NCBI GenBank assembly: GCA_949825065.1
Contig: OX463859.1
Span: 18,495,220 to 18,559,219, forward strand
Length of the DNA: 64,000 nt
Direction: 5' to 3'
From: Odontocerum albicorne
Lineage: Eukaryota > Arthropoda > Insecta > Trichoptera > Odontoceridae
The translations under genes were made by a program, and so were the position numbers. Below, piece by piece: positions 10,132-22,100 of this stretch. A model generated the notes under the pieces. It saw only the letters and a list, made by a program, of their open reading frames with translations, did not search any database and had not been told where the DNA came from. Numbering within the stretch: position 1 is the stretch's first letter; every line of letters starts with the position of its first letter.

Positions 10132-13100
10132 ATGGCCAATCGCAACCGTATGTCTGGCGGATACAACTCCAATCGTCGCGAGTTTGGCGACTACAACCGT
10201 AGTTTTGGCGGTGGACGTGACAGCAATTATGGGGGTGGTCGCTCTTCCCAGTTCAGCTCGGTGAGCCCATGGCAAGGTGGGTCCGCTCCCAACGTCCAGG
10301 CAACTGAGGCTACGTTGGCGCTGGCCAATAACCTCATCAGTAATCTGCTGCAGACACGTCAGAGCAGCGTTCCTTCCCTGCTGGACATCAATGTTAGGAG
10401 GGACTATGGGTACGGACAAGGGTATCAAGGGGATCGCCGTGCTATGAATAGGGTAAGTCCCATAACGTTCCCTTTTTCTGGTTTCATACGCTTGGTTAGT
10501 TTTCACTTTTAATATATGGTAATTCTTTCCCATTCACCAGTTCAACAATTTTGGGTAAATATGTTAAAATAAAAGTTCTTCCTGTGAATTTACTTTTGGG
10601 TACATAGTCTCGTGAATTTTTAAACTTGGGAGGTGATGGAAGTTTTTGCTAAGAAAGTGAGTTATCGTTGCATAGACCTTTTTCTTAGGCTGATGAATAA
10701 ACTAAGTTTGGGGAACATATCAGCATTAAAATTTTCTGATATTCCAGTTCTCTACAATGATCTTTTTGATTGACTTTTAATAAATGAGATTTATATATTT
10801 TGATTACTGCCTTTTATTCAATTGCTAACGACATAAATAGTGGGAGAAAAAAATCATGATATAACTAAGGTATGAAAGTAAAACTGATTAGAAAATGAAT
10901 TTGCAGAAGATTGAACTCAGTTTGTAGCCTTGGTGCTAAGGAAGCATGCTAACCATCAGGCCAAGATGCTGATAAATATGATTACAGCTTGTCTATAAGA
11001 TTAAAGCTGCCACAGTATCATTCTTGCTTTTAAAATATTAATATACTATTTTGACTCACCAAATCAAAATTAGTACGGCATGGGTACTAATTTTGATATA
11101 TCATATTGTCATACTGACTAAGGAGGTAGATTGAGAAGTTCTGTAGTCCTGACTGAACTACTAATTAAATTGAGTGGCACATCTTATTATCTTTCTGGGT
11201 ATGCAATCAATGTGTTTTTTTTCCACCAACATTGTATTATATTTCTATTATGGGAATTCATATTAATTTACGAGCTTAGGAGCAATAATCCATATTGGAA
11301 CTAAGAAACAATCATGCACATTGGTGCCTGCAGTTTCCATTTATGTATTCTGCAATTGACTTGATCTATTGGTAGACTTTTTAAAATTGTAATAAAATAA
11401 TAAAAATGTAGGTAGTAAAAAATATGGGGCTATTTCTTGGTGACATGGAAACAAAAAACTATTAAAATAAAAATAAAATTACACTTTTAATACTGCTTGT
11501 GAGTGGGATAGAATTACTGTGTTTTCATATGGAGTAATTATCAAGTTATTGTTGATACAATTCATTATGCTAATCTGTTTATAAAAACAAAGTATCGACA
11601 TAATAAGCATTGAAACTAATGTGGAGTACAATATAATATTCATTATTTCTGATCAAAATAGATTTTTCATCGAGTGCACAGTATTTCATGTGCTAAATTT
11701 GTTCGATACTTGTGATACATCATGTTTATTAATAATGACAATATTATAAATTGTGTATTCTCTGTGCAATTGGAAAATTTTATATCTATTTGCAGTTTAA
11801 TTTGTGTTGGTAATACATGAAATTAATATTATGGCTAAAATGATTATCCATCTTTCAAAATAGTAATTTTGACTTTTTAAAAATTCTCTGGTATTGACAT
11901 TCAGCATTCATGATTCACCTATTGCTTTGAGGTACACTTCTTTGTCGAAGGTCTCTGTTTCACAATCTCGGCATGCCAATTCTGTCAAATGAGATTATTT
12001 TTTTCCCTAATAGTTTCCGGAGATAAGGAGAAATTTTTAAATACATTTTTTTAAAACCAAATCATCAAATTTTGCTTTATTTGGTGGTGAACTGAGGTTA
12101 AAGCCCACCTTTAAAAGTCTTTAATTTTAATTTGCATCTTTCTCTCCTAACTTTATTTTTTGGAGTTTTATCCCTTTTTCTGAAAATTACATTTTAAATT
12201 GACATTCATGTATGTATGGATGTAAAAAATGCACATTACCAGCACATATTAGCTATAAATAATGTGTCCCATCAAATGTGGCCTTTATATATATATTTCC
12301 CCTATTTTAGCCACTTCTCCAATTCAGATCAATAATTATATTTAGTAATTCAAGTATTTATACTATTTATGTTTCCATGTAAAAATACCACAGTTTTTCA
12401 TTTAAGTACCTAATGTTCATTTTGACTTGTAAATCAAAATGTCCACAAATTTCCTTTCTATAGTTGATGTTACATGAATATTTTTAATTGTCTTCAAAAG
12501 TGTCATCTATTTATACTTTGGCCATACACTCTCGAATTTCTTTGGATAAATCAATTCAATTTCTCTAAATCTAAGTGTGTGAAATGACCAAGATAATAAT
12601 TTTGTTCTTGTTTTCCAAAAAAGAACATTATATTAAGTTTCTCAGAACTATATTATTTTCAAGTTCAACTAATATAATCGAGGATGTATTTTTATATCCA
12701 TTAAAAACATTTTAAAAGATAGCTGAAGTATTTTTCTCACTTTGAATTATGCTAGCTAATAAATAAAGAAAATTATTGATTTCTTCATGATTTTGTAATT
12801 TGACCTATTCTGTAGTAGCAGGCAGATTCATAGATTTGCCTAGTGTGAGTGGAATTAGGGATTCAAGTAAGGAAGGTGCAGGATCATTTTCAGACATTAT
12901 GTCTGAAATATAATATGGTAAACCCATTCAAAATACAAACTCCAAAAAGCAAGGATAGCTCCAGCAAAAACTAGTTCATAAAAAAACAGAGTTTTATTTT
13001 CTGTGTCTATCCATGAAGTAATGGATTTAGGATAATTTTATCTTATTTTTATATGAGCCTCGATCTTTCCAAAAGATTTTAATTACAAAAGACTTTCTAA

Positions 13101-16100
13101 CATTTTTGTGAATGATATTCAGCTATCAAGTTATTCAAATTCCATAATAATTTTTATAAAAGTAATGCACAGGGAATCCCCCTAAATAGGTCTGCACTAA
13201 GTATAAATTCACTGGTATGCTGTACTTAAACAATTTTTAAACTGTGTCATAATTGGAAATTTAATTGACTTTTCCAGTCATTAAACTTGAATAATATGTT
13301 TTGTCCTGTAAAATGAGTTTCAGTAATAAAAAATAGTCTTATAAAATAGTATTCGTCATATTTTATAAATTTAAAAAAATATTTTTTATTATTTTTTATC
13401 AAAGGTAAGTATATATTGTATATAGGTGCGTCAAAATGTATTGATTACTTACTGCTGTGCTGATGTGTCTACATTGAAAGTCTTCATATGTTTATTTGTC
13501 TCATTTCTATATATACTGGAAAATCTATTGTATTCTGCAATAATGTTAATATTATTTTATTATCAATACACAATAAATTCTCGAATATCCCTATTTTATT
13601 CCCCAAACGCACAAAATACCACCATCCCCCATTTTATATTTAATTATATTGTCATACATATAAGTGCCACATTTAGCTGTCACTATTGCAATTGACAGTT
13701 GGAATGCCCCCTGTGTCACTGCATTCAGTCATTTTCAAGTGACTATGTCTTGTGGCATGGAGGGTGTATCAAACTTCGACTGCCTAATGAAGCCTCCACA
13801 GATGTCAACCTGACTTGAGCAATGTCTTTCCTTCCATTTAAACAATTCCATTGTGGATTTTCATTGCTCGAGTCTCAAGAATGTTTCCTTCCGTCACTGT
13901 TGTATCAACAGTGGCGAACACATAAACGACCTTACCTCTCTTGTTCCGGCTGCCTAGCCGCCCTGAATTCTTCAGCCTGTGGGCTCCTCTGACCCTTGTG
14001 GTTTCCCTTCCGTAGATGGGAGCCCGTAGCATGAGTCAGGGGGGAATGAACAGGCGCGGGGGCCCGCCCTCCAGGCAGAACTTGCCCCAGCGGCGTCCCG
14101 CCAAACAGGCAGACAAGAACAAGGTCAAGAAGGAAAATTCCTCCAATGAGGACGGAAACGTTGAGAGGTAAGCGACGACAATACATTTTCTCTTCCATCT
14201 CTATCCTCATTTTTTAATTTGATTTCTGAATTTGCCACAATTGGCATTTATTTTATTTTATAATAGCTTTGTGGAGCGATCACTACTCATTCGTTATAAA
14301 TTATGGTATTATTAATGTAAAAACCACGTGAGAACTCTATTTTTCTGATAAAATCATTCTTTCTAAATCTGATTTGCATTTTGATGATTGTTTTGTATTT
14401 TTGCCATTTAATGTATTCCAAAGCTCGGAAATTATCCCCTATGAAATTTTATTCAACAATAAAAGAAAATATTCACCTTCTCAAAACAATTTCCTGTCAA
14501 CTTAATAACAGTGTGATATTGAACTTCTACCACTGGCAAAATTAGAAGATCCTCATTAAATTTGATATAAATTGAAATCAAAATAGCGCAAAATTTCACT
14601 CGGAACATTCCACACTCTTGACAGAAATCAATAAATGCATGTTTAATCACCTTTTGATCCTTTAGTGACCTATTTAGGAAAAAGAGCTATTGTGATTCTT
14701 ATGTACTTGTATTATAGTTATTCAAACATAATTCTATCGATTGAATCTGAAAAGGGGAGCAATAAATGTACACAACATGTTCAGAGCTCCTGAAATGTTG
14801 ACATCCCTCAAGTAAACAGTATGATGTGCACTTTTATTTTCTACACCAATTGAAGTAAAAGATACATCTTTATTTTATCCCCAATGAAATTTTATTCAAC
14901 AATATGCATTTCAATATCAACAAAATCAGAAAATTCAAGGAAAGTGAAAATAATTTTTTAAAATTATTTGTTTGTAAAAGTTTCATGTGGGACTGTATGT
15001 CTGTTCAAGTTTTTAATCTTGTTTATGAATTTCACCAATTTTGAGTGTTTTGAATCATGTGAACAACCATGAACAGAAATATCGATTGCCCAATCTTTTC
15101 ATTCCAACTGTTAGGAAGTGTTGATTGCTGCAAAAAGAGGCAAACTTGACAATTTCCATTCAGTGTATCATCTACATATCTTTTTTGATCATTACAAATT
15201 GTACTACAGAAAATGGTATGACTTCTGTAAGGTGTTTTTTTGTTCATGTCTTTATTTGCCACATCTTCAAAGAACCGAGTGCATTCACATAAAATGATGG
15301 AGCCCACAACTCTTCAGTGTTTGGTCATTACTTTTGTTCACGTTACGAAAGGAGTTTTGCGATTCAAGGTAAAAACAACTTCTCATATTGAACATTTTCC
15401 ATCAGTCGTGGCAAGTATGTATTTTTTTCTTCATTATAACTATCATTTTTTGTGATATCCAAATTGCAGTCTTTTCTAATAAAGGTTTGAAAACTTTTCC
15501 AAAATATACATAACTACTGATTGGCAATTAAATTCTTATATGCTAATTTTCTATCTAAGTTCACTATTGTATTCAATTGTACAAACGAGATTTTTTTATA
15601 GCAAAGTTTTTAACAGAGTTATGATTCATTTGTAGTCGATTACAGTGGATCTATTTAATTGTGTTTTTGACAATTTTTTTAATTCTAATACCAATTACAA
15701 CAGTAGTTCAAATAACATCAAAGGGGAAAAAATAGTACGAAGTGTTAATGTTGATTATAATAAACAATTGGTTAAATTGTGTGTGATGCTAATAGGGTCA
15801 GGGTCACCACCTCAAAAACTATTGTTAGAGCATTGATTACATAAAAAAACAAAAGCCACAAAGAGACTAGTGTTAACATTATATATAGGTGTAGAGGTAA
15901 ATGGGAAAACTTGTCATTAATTAAATGGCGTCCAGAGAGATAGCAACAAAGACCTGCCTGCACAGTGCATGAATATCTACATAATACTTCAATAGTTGAG
16001 TCAATTGAAAACAGATTTAATACGATGTAATTTGAAGATTGAATTGTTTAATTTTTCAAATAAATTTTGTTTATTCTATTAACAAATATTAATTTTTTTT

Positions 16101-19100
16101 CTCTACATATTCTTGACTTCCATCTTCCCAGGCCTAGTTGGTAAGATGCCTGTCTTAATACCTTGGGGTTGAAAGTTCAATTCCTGTTAGTTAAGACCTC
16201 TTAAACATATTTTTGGCTGGTTGGAAGAGATTGCCATATAGTAATAAACCCACCAGGTTTTCAGTTGATCCTTTTAAAATAGCATTCAGTTGTACCTTTT
16301 AAATGAGGAACATTTTGTTGATAGCCGCTTTTTGGGCCAAAAATGACCTATTTATTTTGTGCTATATACTATTAAATACCTTATTCCTGACTTGAAACAA
16401 AATATAAAGTACACATATAAAATAATCAATAAATATGTAATGCAATTTGAAAAGTAATAAAATAAATGTATTATTCCAATTATATGCACATTATGGTAGT
16501 GAAATGGCTGTTGTGATTCAAATGAAGATTATTGCCACTTGAAATGGTAGTGATGGAAATAAAAATGAAATCAACATGTTTAGAAAATCTGCAAGAATTT
16601 GGATGAAAAAATATTTTGCTCTTATTTTCAACCCCCCTTGGAGCTTACTTGCCATTTTCTTTGAATTTGGACTTCATGTCTTGCAACATTTAGATGGATC
16701 AAATAATAGACAATGAAAAATCACAGCTATCAAATACTTTGTTAGCTTGTTACATATGCCATAGTATCTTCATAGTACTAAACCTAACACTATGATTAAG
16801 TTAATTTTATTGATTTATAAATTGAATGTTTCCATGAAAATATTTTTTTTTAACTTTCTATAGTTAAAACTTGGAAAAATACAATATTGTCAAGTATTAT
16901 AAATAAAAAATAACAAGTAATAAATTAATTTGAAAAATGTGAATGTTGCAATTCGAGTAATTTCATTGATGCAAAACTTGGCTATAAAAAAATCTTTTAA
17001 TATAAATGACTCGTGGAGGAAATTTGACATAAAATAATGTCCCCTGCAGCGAAGCGGCTGGAGACGGCGAGGTGAAGAAGGAGGAGGGAGAGAATGCCGG
17101 GACTGAAGAAAAGACCGAGGGACAGGAGGTGAAGACCCCGTACGATGGGATCAATCCCATCTTTCTGGTGTGCCACATCTGTGAGAAGAAGATGTGGGAT
17201 GGACGTTCATTTGACAACCATATTAAGGCGAGTACATGGATTATTTTTTTACCACACTACATACAATTCCCACCTTTATTCTGATTTTCCTTGAAATTTA
17301 CCTTTTGTTACTTTTACTCAAATATTGTTTTATTTTTCTAAGTTGAAAACTGTCCTGGATACTGATATTAATTTTGAAACAAAAGGTGGTTGATTGGAAG
17401 AAATTATATTAAAGCAAAAAATCCACCAGGTGTATTTACATGAAAGTTTTAAGTAAATAAGTTTTCCTTGCATTCACGGTTAAGCCAAACATTCCTTAAC
17501 CCTTTGCACTCCTATGTCGAGTGTGGCTCGACATCGTATTTCTTACGCCAACTCCTATGTCGAGCTGGACTCGACATTATACGACACAATTTCTAAAATA
17601 ATTTAAAATTATTAAATCTGATTTTTTTTTCTTTCAAATACTTTGTACTTAAAAGGGGGCTGAATTTGTCATATTCAGAGTCTCCACAGTTTTACATTGT
17701 TATTATTATTATTGTAATAGGACCATCAGTCATTTGTAGGGCGCAGTAATTAATAATAGACAGTGGTATTCCAGGAATTCAACGTCCAAGGGATACTTTT
17801 ATGTTTGCAGGTAGTTGACCATATGTTTCAAGTACTACCTATACTACTATTATCAGTAGTGAAATGCCTGTGTCCTCAATAAGAAGTGGGGTACGTCTTG
17901 GAAAAAAATATTTCGTGTTTTTTATGATGTAATTTGAATTCATACATTTTATTCAATGAATATGCCAATATGCAAAGAATATCACATGGGTATCGAAGGA
18001 AAATATGCAAAGAATATCACATGGGTAAAATGATGACAATACAATATTTCAAAACATATTTGACCTTTTGACCAGCATTCTTCACCTTTACAACAATTCC
18101 TGAAAGATGTCCAGTCATATTTGCGGCACAATCTGTGCATATCCCAATACATTTTTTCCATTCATTTTCTTACCTTTATCGCACCAACTGATATATGCGA
18201 CAGGTGCAAACAGGAGAGTGAACGCGCGGATGAACAGAGAGCGTAGAAAAAAGGACGAATATATGCAAATTTCTGCGTAATGAAGGGAGTCGCGGTATGT
18301 TTTAGGAGTGCATCCACGTGCGGGGCGTGGACAAAGAATAATATTACCTATAAAAAATATATAAAGAAGAGCCGCACTGTGAAACATTAGAAAAGTGCCA
18401 AACGAGGTGAGAGTAAGACAAAACATGTGCAATGCAGCTAGCTACACGTCTTACGAGATTGTCGTGATTTCATGCATCGTTCAACCGTGCAAGTCACTTA
18501 TTTTTCCAGGCTGGTTTGCTGTGGATTAAAAAATGCAAATAATGTTCACATTTATCTGCGGACCAGCGAAATTTTCTCGCGGACCACCACTGGCGACTGC
18601 TGTTTTAAAAAGTACCATAATTTGAAAAATTATAAATAATTCTGGTAAATAAATTTGTTGAGTACAGTCAACTCCAGTTATAGTGAATGTTCGGCTATAG
18701 TGAACCAAAATTTTCTGTTCCAACCCTATATATCAAGTGTGTATAACCAAAGGGTCACTAAAACCGAGTTCACTATAACCGGAGTTGACTCTATATACAT
18801 TTTTATTTATTGACTACCTGACTGCTTAATATGAACAAAAAAAATAATAACTACGCACTCGACACTATCCCAATACAACACTTTATTGATACCCCTTTTT
18901 TTGTTTATTTTGTAAATCAAGAGGAGTTGGTGGTAGGTAAAAAATAATAATTAAGGAGTACAAAGGGTTAAAGCTGAAGTCTTTTGAGCTCAATCAGATA
19001 TTTCTTATTGACATAAAAGTTATTTTTATGGTGTTCAATAAGATGATATATAATATCTATGGAAAATGCCTGATTGTGGCATCTATTGGGTGTACAAATT

Positions 19101-22100
19101 AGTTCGGTCCGTTTTTTTGTATTCAAAAATGCATTTATTTCTAAACAAAATGAATGAACAGATCAATTAAAGTATTGCCCATAGCTGGCTACTACTTTTT
19201 CCCATCTTTCGGGAATTTTCGAATTCCATCTCGAAAAAATGACTCATTTTTTGAGGCGATCCAAGTTTGGAGTCAATTTTCGGTTTCTACGAAAGAAGTG
19301 AACCGGTGACCTGCCAAGTCATGCTGCATCCTTCGGAACAACCAGTAATCAGAAGGAGCAATGTCTGGGGAATACGGCGGGTGCGGTAAAACATCCCATT
19401 TGAGCGTTTCCAAATATTTTTTCTGAGGCCGAGCGTTGTCATGAAGAAGAATAACTTTATCATGTCTTTGCTCGTATTCCGGCCGTTTTTCTCGCAATGC
19501 ACGGCTCAAACGAATTAATTGTAGCCGATACCGATCGCCCGTAATTGAATCGCCAGGTTTCAGCACCTCATAGTAAACAACACCCCTTTGGTCCCACCAA
19601 ATACAGAGCATGATCTTCGAATCATGCATGTTCGGTTTTGGTATTGATGTTGAGGTCGATGGCAACGATTGACCGGGCTTAGCGTAGTATTTTTTCTTGG
19701 GGTTGTAGAATATCCACTTCTCATCTCCAGTTAAAATCCGATGCATAAAACCTTTTCTTTGTTGCCTTTGAATCAGCTGCTCGCAAGTGAATAATCGCCT
19801 TTCAACGTCTCTCGGTTTCAGGCACCTAATTTCCTTGTTTATGAATCATTCCCATGGCTCTCAATCGTATGGAAACTGCTTGTTGAGTCACTCCCAATGA
19901 TTCTGCAAGCTCCTCTTGCGTTTGCCTCTCATCTTCTTCGAGTAATGCCTCATTCTTTGTCCTCGAATTTTTTGGCTGTCCAGAGCGAGGCTTGTCTTCG
20001 ACCCTGAAATCTCCGTCCTTGAAACGTCGAAACCATTCCCTACATGATTTATCAGTTGGAGCAGCGTCACCATAAACTTCGACAAGCATTCGATCGGTTT
20101 CAGCTGCAATTTTCTTCCAATTAAAGCAGAAAATTAAAACCTCCCGCAAATGCTGCTTGTTTAACACAAAATTCGACATTTTCAACACTGGACAAAACAA
20201 GGTTTTTGCATGAAACTCAAAGCGATATAAACTGAATATTATTGGCAGATGTCTAACCTCTCTGAAACCGCCAAAATCGGTTGTCACTATGAACCATTCA
20301 TAACAGCCAGAGCCATCTTTTGGAAACGGACCAAACTAATTTGTACTCCCAATACTTCAATCAGGTTTCAGTGAACCAACCATACTCAAGATGTGAATTC
20401 ATCTTTGAATGTTAAAATAAAAAAAAAGTATAATGAATAATTGACCAGAGCAACTCACAATAATGCGACTTGAATATTCCATGATTAAAATACCACAAAT
20501 AATGTTCTAAACTAGATTCCTATTTTGGTTTTCACACAATCCGACATCTCAGGAGGAAGAGACTGTCGACAAACAAGTCATATGCTAAAGCGTTTTACTT
20601 TTTACAAAGTTTAAAAGTCGACAAACAAGTAAAACTTTTTACTTGGAATCTTATTCATTCAGGATATAGTGAACACATTGCAGTGCAAACTAAGCACATT
20701 CTGTAGGACTGTTGATCAATTGATCAATCTTATATATTTTGTAAAGTGGCGGAAGTTACTGGTTCAGCTCTCTGACACTATAGCATGTAGTAGTGTCAGC
20801 CATTTAGATGACCAGGTCAAGAGGAAATCTGTAGAATTTTTGTGCAACCCATGTGAAAATAAGAAGGCTGCTTGATTTTACAAATCAAAATCAATAATGT
20901 AATTTGAATATGCAGGGCCGTGCCCATCACATGATGATGGACAAAATCCGCGAGAGCTACAAGATGACTGCAGATGCGATGCGCCAGGAGCAGCGGATCA
21001 GCGAGATGCGCCGTGAGCGCCGTGGTGGCTCCCAGCCTGCACGCAAAGTGTTCTGTGCCATGTGTGACTTGTATGTCGCCTCTGAGGGTGCCCATCGTCG
21101 CTCTCCCGGCCATCAGAAACTTAAGCGTTATTTGCATCCCTCATGCTCAACCTGCCGCAAGGAGATGCCTACAAGGATTGAGTTTGAGGAGCACCGGCTG
21201 ACACCGCAGCATATGCGCACGCTGCAGGAAAAGCACGCTGAGATGCCTGAGACCAAGAATGATGGTAGGTATTGTGAAGTAATTTCTTCAAAACTATGTA
21301 AAAAAATAATCAGCCATGTGTCCTTACTAATAAACTCGGAGATATTCTAATTTTCATTAACTTTTAAACTTTGCCAATATATCTGCTTCCATGTTATCTA
21401 CCTAATGATATTTTAGTTGGTTTTGTGTTAAGCTTGCACTTGGACACAGCCATGTCTCCCACATTGAAGATTTAAGAATTATCGATAAGAGACTGGAGAT
21501 AAACACAACAGGAAAAGGGATGAGGGTTATCGTTCAGTACTATATTTTGCTATTTTTTAATTATCTTTGATGGTTGATAGTTCTGAAATCATATATTGTG
21601 ATGAAGTAATAATAGCTACCTGGTATTTTATTTCACGCTAAGTGTAAAATAACATGTTTTTATTGATACAATACAATGTCATCCATAATTATCCGAGTTA
21701 ATAGCTCAAATTTAAAATTATATATGTTTGGTATATTTTGTACCATTTTACAATTATAACAACCCAAAATGTAAGTTTTGCTCCAAAACTGACAATATTT
21801 CTGTTCCCAGTGATGCAAATGTCTTCACTTCAAGAGGAGTTGGCACTCATCCGTCCTCTGCGTTTGCGCAACAAGAAAAACCAGCAGCAACAGGAGCAGA
21901 AGGATTCTGCTGAGGGCAGTGCTGAGGCCCAGGCTAACGGGGAAGCTCCGGCTGAAGGGAAGGAGGGTGAGGCGGCTCAAGAGGGTCAAGCGGAAGGAGA
22001 GAAGATGGATGAGAGTGTGCAGCAAGAAGATGGACCTGTCCTCATCTTGGACTACCAGGAGGGTGACGATCTGTCAGAGATGAAGCGGGAGAATCTGCCC

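Larger units (their letters stand above)
17500..18967 (+). mobile_element. Non-autonomous piggyBac-like element
   Basis: Both flanks are TTAA (17496-17499 and 18968-18971). The left end is CCCTTTGCACTCCT and the right end is AGGAGTACAAAGGG, giving a 14-bp inverted repeat with one difference and the CCCT start typical of piggyBac. Next to the left end, CCTATGTCGAG recurs as a subterminal repeat (about 17510 and 17550). There is no transposase frame in the 1468 bp, so it would depend on a helper. It lies in Pep intron 3 and contains a MITE at 18665. Confidence 0.75.
17228..20915 (+). other. Pep intron 3, GC-AG, transposon-rich
   Basis: The exon ends ...ATTAAG|GCGAGT and the next begins TATGCAG|GGCCGT. 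The only in-frame join that keeps zinc finger 1 (H215 then GRAH) uses the GC dinucleotide at 17228-17229. The nearest GT (17232) shifts exon 4 out of frame. Inside are a SINE tail, a piggyBac-like element with a nested MITE, and a mariner. Near 20565 and 20616 the sequence GTCGACAAACAAGT occurs twice. Confidence 0.8.

Noticed and set aside
17228..17235. GT donor at 17232 for Pep exon 3
   Set aside because: It would put exon 4 out of frame and lose the second histidine of finger 1.
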